From the NCBI GenBank assembly GCA_021654635.1, contig AP025179.1, positions 372,001 to 436,000 of the forward strand: a stretch of 64,000 nt of DNA, in the 5' to 3' direction. Below the pieces are notes generated by a model. That model saw only the letters and a program-made list of their open reading frames with translations, made no database searches and had not been told where the DNA came from. Shown here piece after piece: positions 19,789 through 28,584 of the stretch. The number at the start of each line of letters is the position of its first letter. The first letter of the stretch is position 1. Position numbers and translations under genes: made by a program. This DNA comes from Mycobacterium kiyosense. GTDB lineage: Bacteria; Actinomycetota; Actinomycetes; Mycobacteriales; Mycobacteriaceae.

Positions 19789-20409
19789 ATGCCGTCCGAA
19801 AATGGCCTTTCGCGGCGCGAGGAATTGCTGGCTGTTGCCACCAAATTGTTCGCCGCCCGCGGCTACCACGGCACCCGGATGGACGACGTCGCCGACGTGA
19901 TCGGGCTGAACAAGGCCACCGTCTACCACTACTACGCCAGCAAGTCGCTGATCCTGTTCGACATCTACCGTCAGGCCGCCGAGGGAACGCTGGCCGCCGT
20001 ACACGACGATCCGTCCTGGACCGCCCGGGAAGCGCTGTACCAGTACACCGTTCGCCTCTTGACGGGCATCGCCGGCAACCCCGAGCGGGCTGCGGTGTAC
20101 TTCCAGGAGCAGCCCTACATCACCGAGTGGTTCACCACCGAACAGGTCGCCGAGGTGCGCGAGAAGGAAGCCCAGGTCTACGAGCACGTGCATGGGCTGA
20201 TCGACCGCGGCATCACCAGCGGTGAGTTCTACGAGTGCGACTCGCACGTGCTGGCGCTCGGCTACATCGGCATGACGCTGGGCAGCTACCGCTGGCTGCG
20301 CCCGAGCGGGCGGCGCACGGCCAAGGAGATCGCCGCCGAGTTCAGCACGGCGCTGCTGCGGGGGCTGATCCGCGACGAGGCGATCCGCACCACGTCGCCG
20401 CTGGGCTGA
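19789..20409 (+). CDS. TetR family regulator, Rv0158-like
   Basis: A 206-residue regulator with its helix-turn-helix at about residues 10-55 (ELLAVATKLFAARGYHGTRMDDVADVIGLNKATVYHYYASKS) given here in pieces: ELLAVATKLF, then MDDVADVIGLNKATVYHYY. The C-terminal ligand domain resembles KstR2-like regulators of lipid catabolism (YFQEQPYITEWF). A palindrome upstream (19749-19764) is a plausible own operator. It is convergent with the fifth PE gene, with only 12 bases between the stops. Ligand unknown. Confidence 0.87.
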   Translation: MPSENGLSRREELLAVATKLFAARGYHGTRMDDVADVIGLNKATVYHYYASKSLILFDIYRQAAEGTLAAVHDDPSWTAREALYQYTVRLLTGIAGNPERAAVYFQEQPYITEWFTTEQVAEVREKEAQVYEHVHGLIDRGITSGEFYECDSHVLALGYIGMTLGSYRWLRPSGRRTAKEIAAEFSTALLRGLIRDEAIRTTSPLG

Positions 20410-20421
20410 GGGGGGCCCCGG

Positions 20422-21849
20422 TCAGTTGAAGATCGGCGGAATGATGTCCAACACGTCGCCCAGTGCGCCGCTGAGCAGCGACACCGCGGTCACCGGCGAC
20501 TGGCTCAGGCTGGGGCCGAGGTAGAAGTTCAGTCCCGGGTTGGTGGACGGCACCCACGGATAGGCGTCGGGGAAGTGTTCGGGACCCCACCAGCCGGCTT
20601 CGACGCCGATCTCCACCGCGGCGCCGTAGGGTCCCTGCCACAGCGACTGGCCCAGGTAGTAGGCGACATTGACCGGGTTGGGGATGTTGATCAGCCCGGC
20701 CGGGGTGGGCAGGTTGGCATAGCCGTCGTTGTAGCCGAGGTCGACCATCACCCGCAGCGCCGGCTGCAGCACATCGGCAATGGGCGGGCCGGCGTAGGGG
20801 ATGTCGCGGATCGGCTGCAGCAGCGGCAGGTTCTGGGTCGGGAACATGTAGTACTGGGTGTGGCCGGTGTACCCGGGTGAGGTCGGCAGTTGGATGGCGG
20901 TGCTGGCCGACAGCGTCGGGTACTGGTTGTGCACGTAGAAGTAGCCCATCACCGCGTTGACGTCGGCCAGGACGTTCAGCGGGTACTGCGGAGCGTGGGC
21001 GATGCCGTCGTACTGGGCGGTGAAGATCTGGGTGGGGTACGGGTTGTTGGCCGGGGTGGCGCCGTTGAACGTCGCGTCGAGGATGGGGATGTAGAACCCG
21101 GGGAAGCGGGACAGCAGACCGCCGTTCGGGTTGTTGCCGGCGGCGGCCATGAGGAAGGACAGCTGGCCCTGGTAGGGCGAACCGGCCGCCATCAGCGCAA
21201 CGATTTCGTTGTTGATGATCGAGGCGCTCTGCGAATAGCCGAACGCGACGACGTTGTTTCCCAGACCGATCTGCTGGCTGATCGCGCTGTTCAACAGGCT
21301 CACGCTCTTGGCGACGGACTGGTTGTAGGTCATGGTGCCCAGGTCTGGGGTGACCGGCCAGAACTGCTCGGGGGTGAACAGTGCCTTGGGAATCCAGCCC
21401 GGCAAAAGCTTTTGGATCCACCACTTTTGGATGTCCGCGAGGTACTCGGCGGTGGGCAGCGGATTGTTGGTGCCGCCCATGATCAGCGCGATGTTCTGCC
21501 CGGCCGCGGGCAACGCCGCCCCCGAGGCACTCAAAATTCCGCCGGCCGCGTTCGCCAACACGGTGCGCGCGGCGAGCTCGGCCTCGGCGTAGGCGGTCCC
21601 GGCGGCCGCGAGTGCCCGGGCGAACTCGCTCTGGAAGGCGTTCGCCTGCCGGACTACCTGCTGGTACTCGGCGCCGAAGTCGTTGAACAGCGCGGTGATT
21701 GCCGTCGATACCTCGTCGCCGGCGGCTGCCAATACGCCCGAAGTCGGACCCGCGGCCGCGGTGCTGGCCGCATGGATCGCCGCGGCGATCTCGTCGACAT
21801 CGGTGGCAGCTGTCGCAAGCGAGTCGGGTGCAATGAGTAGCTGTGACAT
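20422..21849 (-). CDS. PE protein with C-terminal PE-PPE domain
   Basis: A 475-residue member. The PE domain (MSQLLIAPDSLATAA, residues 1-100) ends with YAEAE, the ESX export motif. The hydrolase domain has IMGGTNNPLPTAEYL, nucleophile motif GYSQS and VHNQY. A start nine codons upstream (21876) is open, but MSQLL at 21849 fits the family. It stands alone here, where M. tuberculosis has two genes (PE3 and PE4, Rv0159c-Rv0160c). Predicted exported esterase; substrate unknown. Confidence 0.9.
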   Translation of the reverse strand: MSQLLIAPDSLATAATDVDEIAAAIHAASTAAAGPTSGVLAAAGDEVSTAITALFNDFGAEYQQVVRQANAFQSEFARALAAAGTAYAEAELAARTVLANAAGGILSASGAALPAAGQNIALIMGGTNNPLPTAEYLADIQKWWIQKLLPGWIPKALFTPEQFWPVTPDLGTMTYNQSVAKSVSLLNSAISQQIGLGNNVVAFGYSQSASIINNEIVALMAAGSPYQGQLSFLMAAAGNNPNGGLLSRFPGFYIPILDATFNGATPANNPYPTQIFTAQYDGIAHAPQYPLNVLADVNAVMGYFYVHNQYPTLSASTAIQLPTSPGYTGHTQYYMFPTQNLPLLQPIRDIPYAGPPIADVLQPALRVMVDLGYNDGYANLPTPAGLINIPNPVNVAYYLGQSLWQGPYGAAVEIGVEAGWWGPEHFPDAYPWVPSTNPGLNFYLGPSLSQSPVTAVSLLSGALGDVLDIIPPIFN

Positions 21850-22015
21850 GGCCCCCTCGCCCCTCCTTCCCCGCAACCACGGGTATCGGGTATCAGAGAG
21901 CGTAGAACGGCTGTGGGCCGAATTCAGGCGTTTGGCGAAGCTTTGTTACTCGGGGGTTGGCTGGTCGCCGCACCGGGATCGGTCAGTGCCGCCGCCGGGC
22001 CGAAAAAATTATGGA

Positions 22016-22026
22016 CTAGTGTCTAG
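22016..22026. promoter_or_regulatory. candidate operator CTAG-TGT-CTAG
   Basis: An 11-bp inverted repeat follows an AT-rich run (AAAAAATTATGG), 34 bases before the ATG at 22061. It sits in the 211-base gap between the divergent PE gene and the DapB-like gene. It could be a repressor site over a promoter for the 22-25 kb redox operon. No regulator is assigned. Confidence 0.35.
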
Positions 22027-22060
22027 AAAACTGCAGTGCCGCGGGATGGAGGGACCACTC

Positions 22061-23174
22061 ATGCCAATTCGTGTCGCCCATGTGGGCACCGGAAATGTCG
22101 GCGGTCTGGCCCTTGCCGAACTCATCGCCAACCCGGCGTTCGAACTCACCGGGGTGTGCGTGTCCACTCCGGAGAAGGTCGGCAAGGACGCCGCCGAACT
22201 GTGCGGGGTCGGTCTCGATGACACCGGCCACGCCGGTGTTCCGACCGGGGTCAAGGCAGTCGACGACCTCGACGTGTTGCTGGCCACCCGACCCGAGTGC
22301 ATCGTCTACTGCGCGATGGGCGACACCCGGCTGCCCGACGCGATGGCCGATGTGATGCGCATCCTGGCCGCCGGGGTCAACGTCGTCGGATCCTCCCCCC
22401 GGTCTGTTGCAGTACCCGTGGGGCGTAATGCCCGACAAGTACATCGCGCGGGTGGAAGATGCTGCCCGACAAGGGAAGTCGAGTCTTTTCATCACCGGCG
22501 TCGACCCCGGTTTCGCCAACGACCTGATCCCGTTCGCACTGGCCGGCACCTGCCAGCGCATCGAGTCGGTGCGCTGCATGGAGATTCACGACTACGCCAG
22601 CTACGACGGCGCCGAGGTGATGCATTACATGGGCTTCGCCCGGCCGCTGGACGAGGTGCCGATGCTGTTGCAGCCGGGCGTGCTGAGCATCGCCTGGGGC
22701 ACCGCGATCCGGCAGTTGGCCGCCGGCCTGGGCATCGAGGTCGACGAGATCACCGAGTCCTATCAACGGGAGCCGGCGCCCGAAGACTTCGACATCGCCG
22801 TCGGCCACGTCGCCAAGGGCACGCTGGCGGCGCTGCAATTCGAGATCCGCGGCATGGTCAAGGGACGCCCGGTCATCGTCATCGAGCACATCACCCGGCT
22901 GCGGCCCGACCTGCGGCCCGACTGGCAGCAACCGGCCGCCGGCGGCGGCTCGTACCGCGTCGAGATCACCGGGGAGCCGTCCTACGCGGTGGACATCGTG
23001 CCCAAGAGCCGCAAAGGCGACCACAACCACGCGGCGATCGCCGGCGCGGCCGGACGTATCGTCAACTCCATTCCCGCGGTACTAGCCGCGCCGCCCGGTA
23101 TCCGGACCACGCTGGACCTGCCGCTGGTCACCGGCAAAGGCCTGTACAGCCCCAACGATCTAGTCGCCACGTAA
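22061..23174 (+). pseudogene. dihydrodipicolinate reductase (DapB)-like oxidoreductase, frameshifted
   Basis: About 370 residues in two frames. The N-terminal Rossmann part (MPIRVAHVGTGNVGG) is open to GSSP near 22395. The remainder (LLQYPWGVMPDKYI to the stop at 23174) continues in another frame. A run of six C at 22395-22400 has one base more than the continuous reading needs. The family covers DapB-like and 2,4-diaminopentanoate-dehydrogenase-like NAD(P) enzymes of unknown substrate, common in mycobacteria beside lipid and steroid genes. GGAGGG precedes the ATG by seven bases. An SDR and an FAD oxidase follow. If the extra C is an assembly error, the gene is intact. Confidence 0.8.
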
Positions 23175-23201
23175 CGAGTTCTCGGAAAGGAGCCTGGCCG
23201 C

Positions 23202-23951
23202 ATGGAACGACCCGGACGGGTAGAAGGCAAGGTCGCGATCATCAGCGGCGGCGCCCGGGGGATGGGCGCCGAACACGCGCGCCTGCTGGTCGCCGAGGGC
23301 GCCAAGGTGGTGATCGGCGACATCCGCGACGACGAGGGCAAGGCGCTGGCCGCCGAGATCGGCGACGCCGCACGCTACGTCCACCTCGACGTCACCCAAC
23401 TCGATCAGTGGGAGGCCGCGGTCGCGACGGCGGTCGGGGACTTCGGCAAGCTCGACGTGCTGGTCAACAACGCCGGGATCGTCGCCGCCGGGCCGCTGCG
23501 CGAATTCCGGATGGACAAGTGGCAGCAGGTGCTCGACGTGAATCTGACCGGCACCTTCCTGGGCATGCGAGTGGCCGTGGACCCGATGACGGCCGCCGGT
23601 GGCGGGTCGATCATCAACGTGTCCTCGATCGAGGGGATCCGCGGTGCGCCGATGGTGCATCCCTACGTGGCGTCCAAGTGGGCGGTGCGCGGCATCACCA
23701 AGTCGGCGGCCCTGGAGCTGGCGCCGCTCAACATCCGGGTGAACTCGCTGCACCCCGGCTTCATCCGCACCCCCATGACCGCCCACCTACCCGAGGACAT
23801 GGTCACCATCCCGCTCGGGCGGCCGGCCGAATCGCGGGAAGTGGCCACCTTCGTGGTGTTCCTGGCCAGCGACGAAGCGTCCTATGCGACGGGCAGCGAG
23901 TTCATCATGGACGGCGGCCTGGTGACCGACGTGCCGCACAAAGAGTTCTGA
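23202..23951 (+). CDS. short-chain dehydrogenase, hydroxysteroid-dehydrogenase-like
   Basis: A 249-residue classical SDR: SGGARGMGAEHA nucleotide motif at residues 15-26, NNAG, then S142, Y155 and K159 (YVASK). The C-terminus ends in the usual G-S-E-F-I-M-D-G-G pattern. It resembles mycobacterial 3-alpha/20-beta-hydroxysteroid dehydrogenases (FabG3 type). AAAGGAG precedes the ATG. The stop TGA overlaps the ATG of the FAD oxidase by one base, so the two are coupled. Confidence 0.9.
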   Translation: MERPGRVEGKVAIISGGARGMGAEHARLLVAEGAKVVIGDIRDDEGKALAAEIGDAARYVHLDVTQLDQWEAAVATAVGDFGKLDVLVNNAGIVAAGPLREFRMDKWQQVLDVNLTGTFLGMRVAVDPMTAAGGGSIINVSSIEGIRGAPMVHPYVASKWAVRGITKSAALELAPLNIRVNSLHPGFIRTPMTAHLPEDMVTIPLGRPAESREVATFVVFLASDEASYATGSEFIMDGGLVTDVPHKEF

Positions 23952-25303
23952 TGCCGGCGAGCCTCACCGACCAGCTGGCCGAGTTGGTGGGCTCCAAGCA
24001 CCTCGTCACCGACCCCGACGTCCTGGCCGGGCGCAGCGTCGACCACACCGGCCGGTACCGCGGTCGCGCCAGTGCGCTGGTGCGCCCGGGGTCGGCCGCC
24101 GAGGTCGCCGAGGTGCTGCGGACCTGTCGCGACGCCGGGGTTTTCGTGACCGTGCAGGGCGGCCGCACCTCGCTGGTGGCCGGGACGGTTCCCGCACACG
24201 ACGACGTACTGTTGTCCACCGAACGGCTTTGCGCGGTAGGCGAAGTCGACGTGGTGGAGCGCCGGGTGCGGGTGGGCGCAGGCGCCACACTGGCGGCGGT
24301 GCAAGGCGCGGCCGCGGCGGCGGGCCTGGTGTTCGGGGTGGACCTGTCGGCCCGCGACACCGCGACCGTCGGCGGCATGGCATCCACCAACGCCGGGGGA
24401 CTGCGCACGGTCCGCTACGGCAACATGGGCGAACAGGTGGTCGGGCTGGAGGTGGCGCTGCCCGACGGTTCGGTACTGCGCCGGCACAGCCGGGTGCGCA
24501 GCGACAACACCGGCTACGACATGGCGTCGCTGTTCGTCGGCGCCGAAGGCACGCTGGGGGTGATCACCGCGCTGGATCTGCGGCTGCACCCTGTTCCGGC
24601 GCACCGGGTGACCGCGGTGTGTGGGTTCGATTCGCTGGACCCGCTGGTGGCGGCCGGTCGGTTGTTCGCCGAGGTGGACGGAATCGCCGCGCTGGAACTG
24701 GTCGACGGCCGGGCAGCCGCCCTGAGTCACGAACACCTGGGTGTTCCGCCGCCGGTGGCCGGGGACTGGCTGCTGTTAGTGGAGTTGGCCGCCGACCACG
24801 ACCAGACCGAGCGGCTGGCCGAGTTGCTCGACGGCGCGCGACTGTGCAGTGAGCCGGCCGTCGGCGTGGATCCGGCTGCGCAGCAACGGTTGTGGCGAGT
24901 GCGCGAGTCGCTGGCCGAGGTGTTGGGCGTGTACGGGCCGCCGCTGAAATTCGACGTCTCGCTGCCGTTGGAATCGGTGGGCGAATTCGCTTCTGGTGCC
25001 GTGGATTTGGTGGGTAAGCATGTTCCCGACGCGGTGCCGTTGCTGTTCGGCCATATCGGCGAGGGCAACCTGCACCTGAACGTGCTGCGCTGCCCGGTCG
25101 AGCGGGAGGCGGCGCTGTACTCCGAGATGATGGAGCTGATCGCCGGGTGCGGCGGCAACGTCAGCTCCGAGCATGGCGTCGGCACTCTCAAGCGGCCATA
25201 TCTGAGCATGTCCCGGGAGCCCGCCGACATCGCCGCGATGCGCACGGTGAAAGCAGCCTTCGACCCGACGGGGTACCTGAACGCCGCGGTGCTGTTCGAC
25301 TGA
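23951..25303 (+). CDS. FAD-linked oxidoreductase (glycolate oxidase/VAO family)
   Basis: A 450-residue flavoprotein. The FAD-binding type-4 domain spans about residues 35-215 (VTVQGGRTSLVAGT, GGMASTNAGGLRTVRYGNMG, GAEGTLGVITALDLRL). The FAD-oxidase C-terminal domain holds LLFGHIGEGNLHLNV and the terminal GG...SEHGVGTLKRPYL motif of the D-lactate/glycolate dehydrogenase class. It should oxidise a 2-hydroxy acid. Start chosen by the TGATG overlap with the SDR. Corresponds to Rv0161 (449 residues). It marks the left border of the accessory island. Confidence 0.92.
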   Translation: MPASLTDQLAELVGSKHLVTDPDVLAGRSVDHTGRYRGRASALVRPGSAAEVAEVLRTCRDAGVFVTVQGGRTSLVAGTVPAHDDVLLSTERLCAVGEVDVVERRVRVGAGATLAAVQGAAAAAGLVFGVDLSARDTATVGGMASTNAGGLRTVRYGNMGEQVVGLEVALPDGSVLRRHSRVRSDNTGYDMASLFVGAEGTLGVITALDLRLHPVPAHRVTAVCGFDSLDPLVAAGRLFAEVDGIAALELVDGRAAALSHEHLGVPPPVAGDWLLLVELAADHDQTERLAELLDGARLCSEPAVGVDPAAQQRLWRVRESLAEVLGVYGPPLKFDVSLPLESVGEFASGAVDLVGKHVPDAVPLLFGHIGEGNLHLNVLRCPVEREAALYSEMMELIAGCGGNVSSEHGVGTLKRPYLSMSREPADIAAMRTVKAAFDPTGYLNAAVLFD

Positions 25304-25320
25304 GATTTCTCGGCGCAGCT

Positions 25321-25869
25321 TCAGTCCGTCGTTTTGATCCCCACCGCATGGCGCAACTGCGCCAGGAACTGCTCGGCGTCGTCACTGCGAACGACGTAGT
25401 GCGAGATCGCGATTCGGATCACCGTCGCGGCCTTGACCGCCGCGTTGGGTCCGGGGATCAGCCGCTGCAGACCCGCCCGCATCTCCGGGATCACCCCGGA
25501 CATCTGCGCGATGACGTGCTCGGGTTCGATGTCGACCATCCGCACGCCCGAATACGAATACTGGTAGTCGACGATGAAACGCATTGCGGCGTCCAGTCTT
25601 TCGACGCCCTTGAGCCCGGCGGTGGCCTTGGCCAAGCCCCTTTCGAACACTTCGCGCTCGTAGCGCGAGAACGCCGACATCAGCTCCTCTTTGGAGGCGA
25701 ACCAGCGATACAGCGTGGGCCGCGACACCTGGGCCTGGGTCGCGACCTCCGACAGGCTGAGCTTGGTCTTGCCGCTGCGGGCCAGGACTTCGGCGGTGGC
25801 CGCCAGGATGCGTTGACGGGTTGAGCTGTCGGTGTCGAAGGCGTCGGTCACTTCGGGAGCTTGGCTCAT
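25321..25869 (-). CDS. TetR family regulator, probable repressor of the island
   Basis: A 182-residue regulator: helix-turn-helix at about residues 16-62 (RQRILAATAEVLARSG, LSEVATQAQVSRPTLYRWF) and a short ligand domain. The frame opens further upstream, but MSQAPEV at 25869 overlaps the stop of the thioesterase gene as ATGA, so 25869 is chosen. It is the third gene of a minus-strand operon (SMP-30, thioesterase, TetR) that faces a catabolic operon across a gap with two copies of a 24-bp operator-like motif. This makes it the natural candidate to bind that motif; ligand unknown. Confidence 0.88.
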   Translation of the reverse strand: MSQAPEVTDAFDTDSSTRQRILAATAEVLARSGKTKLSLSEVATQAQVSRPTLYRWFASKEELMSAFSRYEREVFERGLAKATAGLKGVERLDAAMRFIVDYQYSYSGVRMVDIEPEHVIAQMSGVIPEMRAGLQRLIPGPNAAVKAATVIRIAISHYVVRSDDAEQFLAQLRHAVGIKTTD

Positions 25870-26726
25870 GCGTCCACCTTCGGCTGCTTGGGAGGCCTCG
25901 GCGGCCTGGGTCGCACCAGTACCGACTGCTGGATGGCGCCGACCGCACTCTGTTCGTCGAACAGGGTTCCGACCGTGGTACCGATGCCGTCCGGCCCGTA
26001 GCTGGTCTCGGCGCGGATGCCGATCCACTCCCCTTCGGGGACCCGGAAGACGTGCACGGCCAGGTCGGTGTTGAGGAACGTCCACTTGCTGATGTCCAGC
26101 TTGCTGCCGATGCCGTTGGCGCAGTCGGCCACCGCGAACAACCGTTCCAGCGGGGTCATCGCTTCACCTGCCACCAGGGATGCGGTCGGCTTGATCCACG
26201 ATTCACCGGGGCCCTGGGTCAGGCGTTCGGTCAGCCACAGCCACTGCAGGCTGTGCACGTAGTTGCGGTCCCAGTTGCGCGCCTTCATGTCCCGGTCGTG
26301 CGCCTCGGACCGCGGGCGGGGCATGGGCGCCGACGCATTCGCCGCGGCCGTGGTGTCGATCTGCTGCAGCCGCCAGCCGCTGGCCCGCGCCACCGGCCGG
26401 GGTTCGCCGTCGGGTCCGGGTGCCAGCATCTCGGCGGTCACGAGTTCGATCTGCTTGCCGCCACGTTCCAGTCGCGAGCGCACCCACAGGTCACCGTCGG
26501 CAGGGACCGGGCCGAGCAGGTCGACCACCACCCGGCTCAGCCGGGTGTCGTCGCGTTGCTCGCAGCGCTCCAGCGCGCGGGTCAACAGCGCCGATACCGG
26601 GGCACCGTGCTGGATCGACGACGACCAGGTGCCGCGGGCCAGGTCGGTGGCGCGGAACTTCTCGCCCCTCGGGTCGGCGCTGTCGAGCAGCTCGTAGTAC
26701 GAGTCGGACAATGCATCCACCTTCAC
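25866..26726 (-). CDS. acyl-CoA thioesterase, TesB-like double hotdog
   Basis: A 286-residue protein of the TesB-like thioesterase superfamily. An N-terminal hotdog (GTWSSSIQHGAPVSALLTRALERC, written here across two strands and a helix) is followed by a C-terminal one ending in SYGPDGIGTTVGTLFDE. It probably hydrolyses an acyl-CoA to the free acid. It overlaps the TetR gene by four bases and sits three bases after the SMP-30 stop. A proline-rich tail (RPRPPRPPKQPK) ends the protein. Confidence 0.82.
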   Translation of the reverse strand: MKVDALSDSYYELLDSADPRGEKFRATDLARGTWSSSIQHGAPVSALLTRALERCEQRDDTRLSRVVVDLLGPVPADGDLWVRSRLERGGKQIELVTAEMLAPGPDGEPRPVARASGWRLQQIDTTAAANASAPMPRPRSEAHDRDMKARNWDRNYVHSLQWLWLTERLTQGPGESWIKPTASLVAGEAMTPLERLFAVADCANGIGSKLDISKWTFLNTDLAVHVFRVPEGEWIGIRAETSYGPDGIGTTVGTLFDEQSAVGAIQQSVLVRPRPPRPPKQPKVDA

Positions 26727-26729
26727 GTG

Positions 26730-27602
26730 TCAGGGCAAGCCGGCGCCGGGGACCTCGACCCGCACGGCGTCCAGCCTTGCCAGCCGGGTGCCCACCAGGC
26801 GTTGGGGATAAGCATCGGTGCTCGACAGCAAAAACAGGGTGCGGCGCTCCGGGCCGCCGAGTGCGCACGCGATCGCCACCCGATCACCCATGTCGATGCG
26901 GTCCGTCACTTCGCCGCCGGCGGTGATCCGCTCGAACTGGTGCGCCAGCGTCATCGCCGCCCATACCCCACCGTGGGCGTCGAGCGCGATGCCGTCGGGC
27001 GGGCCGTCGAGATTGTCGGCGAAGATCCTGCGGTCGCGCAGCTCGCCGTCGTCTCCGATGGTGAACGCCGTCAGCCGGCGGCCCATCGACTCGGCGACGA
27101 TCAGGCTGCGGCGGTCTTCGGTGATCACCATGCCGTTGGGAAAATCGAGGTCCTCGGCGACGACGGTGGCGGTGTCGTCGGGGTCCAGCCGGATGATGGT
27201 GCCGCCTTCGAAAGCCTGTGATCCGATGTAGGCGCGGCCGGCGTCGTCGATCACCATGTCGCCGAGGCTGGCCGGGGTGAGTCCGGAGAGGTCGGCGACC
27301 GGAACGATGGTGTCGCCGTCGTAGTGCAGCACGGTGCGGTCTTCGGCGGAGACGATCAGCAGGCAGCCGTCGGGCCGGAAGCCCAGCCCCGACGGCGAAT
27401 GGCCGGGCAGCGGCACGGTGGTCAGCGAGCCGCGCATGTCGCAGGTGTGCACGGCCTCGCCGAGCATGTCGGAGAACCAGAGCAGCCCCTCGAACCAGCG
27501 CGGCCCCTCGCCGAAGCAAAAGCCGTGGGCCAGCGGCGACGGCGCCAGAGTGCCGTTACAAATCACTGCCAGAGTGTCAGGCACCGCGGGTATTGCTGTC
27601 AA
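26730..27602 (-). CDS. SMP-30/gluconolactonase-like lactonase
   Basis: A 290-residue six-bladed beta-propeller of the SMP-30/gluconolactonase/LRE family. The metal-binding glutamate is in FGEGPRW. Further ligands are expected in FPNGM and the PPDGIALDAHGGVW segment. These enzymes hydrolyse lactones using calcium or zinc. The start is uncertain: TTG at 27602 and GTG at 27584 or 27566 are in frame, and none has a Shine-Dalgarno, so the message may be leaderless. One copy of the shared 24-bp motif (27556-27579) overlaps the proposed first codons, which argues that operator and start lie very close. First gene of the minus operon with the thioesterase and TetR. Confidence 0.82.
   Translation of the reverse strand: MTAIPAVPDTLAVICNGTLAPSPLAHGFCFGEGPRWFEGLLWFSDMLGEAVHTCDMRGSLTTVPLPGHSPSGLGFRPDGCLLIVSAEDRTVLHYDGDTIVPVADLSGLTPASLGDMVIDDAGRAYIGSQAFEGGTIIRLDPDDTATVVAEDLDFPNGMVITEDRRSLIVAESMGRRLTAFTIGDDGELRDRRIFADNLDGPPDGIALDAHGGVWAAMTLAHQFERITAGGEVTDRIDMGDRVAIACALGGPERRTLFLLSSTDAYPQRLVGTRLARLDAVRVEVPGAGLP
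27556..27579 (+). promoter_or_regulatory. island operator motif, copy 1
   Basis: TTACAAA-N10-AGTGTCA. It has an imperfect dyad (TNACA and TGTNA). Same spacing and half-sites as the copies at 27635 and 33636. It overlaps the beginning of the SMP-30 reading frame, so it could block transcription leftward. Function inferred from recurrence. Confidence 0.55.
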
Positions 27603-27634
27603 CGCGCGTTATCTTGTGATGCCATCGGTTAGCT

Positions 27635-27658
27635 TTACAAACAATGCGCAAAGTGTCA
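27635..27658 (+). promoter_or_regulatory. island operator motif, copy 2
   Basis: TTACAAA-N10-AGTGTCA, 79 bases from copy 1 in the same orientation and about 30 bases before the thioesterase-like start at 27688. Similarity to the copy at 33636 continues outward: AGCT before it and CGCTG-N-GC-N-GTGAGC after it, so about 35 of 43 bases agree. Confidence 0.6.
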
Positions 27659-27687
27659 CGCTGAGCCGTGAGCTGCCGGAGCGAGGG

Positions 27688-28578
27688 GTGAGTGCGTTGA
27701 CGACGGAATCCGAACAGGTGCAGTGGTCGGTCGAGAGCCTGCTGGAACTTTTCGAAGTACAGCCGGCGGGCCCCGACCGCTACACGGCCGAGACCGGGCT
27801 GGCCGGACAAGACGGCCGCCAGGTGGTGGAGGGCACCCAGGTGGTGGCGCAGGCGATCGTGGCGGTGGCGAACCGCTTCAGCGGCAAGTCGGTGCGCTCG
27901 GCGCACGCCGTGTTCGCCCGCGCCGTCATGGTGGGCCCGCCCATCGAGCTCGTCCTCGACGTGCTCAACGAGGGCCGCTCGACGGCCACCGCCATTGTCT
28001 CGGTGCTGCAGAACGGCAAGCGCTGCGTGGTGGTGACCTTGCTGACCGACGTGCCCACCGGCGACGTGATCCGTCACCACCTGACCCGGCCCGACGTGGT
28101 GTCACCCGCCGAGGCCAACCCGGCGCACATGCCGATGATCGGCCGGGAGCTGCGGCTGGTCGACGTGGTCGACGTGAACAGCCCCGACGAGGTCGGCCCA
28201 CCCGAGCTGTACGCGTGGTTGCACTACGACCCCATCCCCGAACGCGACGACCTAGCCAAGGCCCTGATCGCGTATTTCACCGGTCACCTTGGCATTTCGA
28301 CCACCATGCGGGCGCATCCGGGTATCGGCACCGCGCAGGCGCACCTGACCGTGTCGACCGCGCCGATGTCGATCTTCGTGTCGTTCCACGAACCGGTGCA
28401 GTGGGACGGGTGGCTGCTCTACAGCCACGAGAGCACCCAGGTGGGTGCGGGAATGTCCTATGTGCGCGGTGCGGTGCACACCGAGGACGGCGACCTGTTG
28501 TGCTCGTTCGCCCAGGAGGCACTGATCCGGCCGCTGCGCACCAGCGACACCTCGATCGAGGCAGCAGCGAGGTTCTGA
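27688..28578 (+). CDS. acyl-CoA thioesterase-like double hotdog protein
   Basis: A 296-residue protein related to TesB-type thioesterases and to the thioesterase across the gap. It has two hotdog-like halves, around residues 35-110 and 190-290. The second carries SIFVSFHEPVQWDGWLLYSHES and the terminal AQEALIRPLR that is typical of the family. GTG at 27688 (GGAG six bases upstream) and TTG at 27697 (GAGGGG upstream) are both possible starts. First gene of a plus-strand operon with an LLM flavoenzyme and an acyl-CoA dehydrogenase. Substrate unknown. Confidence 0.82.
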   Translation: MSALTTESEQVQWSVESLLELFEVQPAGPDRYTAETGLAGQDGRQVVEGTQVVAQAIVAVANRFSGKSVRSAHAVFARAVMVGPPIELVLDVLNEGRSTATAIVSVLQNGKRCVVVTLLTDVPTGDVIRHHLTRPDVVSPAEANPAHMPMIGRELRLVDVVDVNSPDEVGPPELYAWLHYDPIPERDDLAKALIAYFTGHLGISTTMRAHPGIGTAQAHLTVSTAPMSIFVSFHEPVQWDGWLLYSHESTQVGAGMSYVRGAVHTEDGDLLCSFAQEALIRPLRTSDTSIEAAARF

Positions 28579-28584
28579 AATCCT

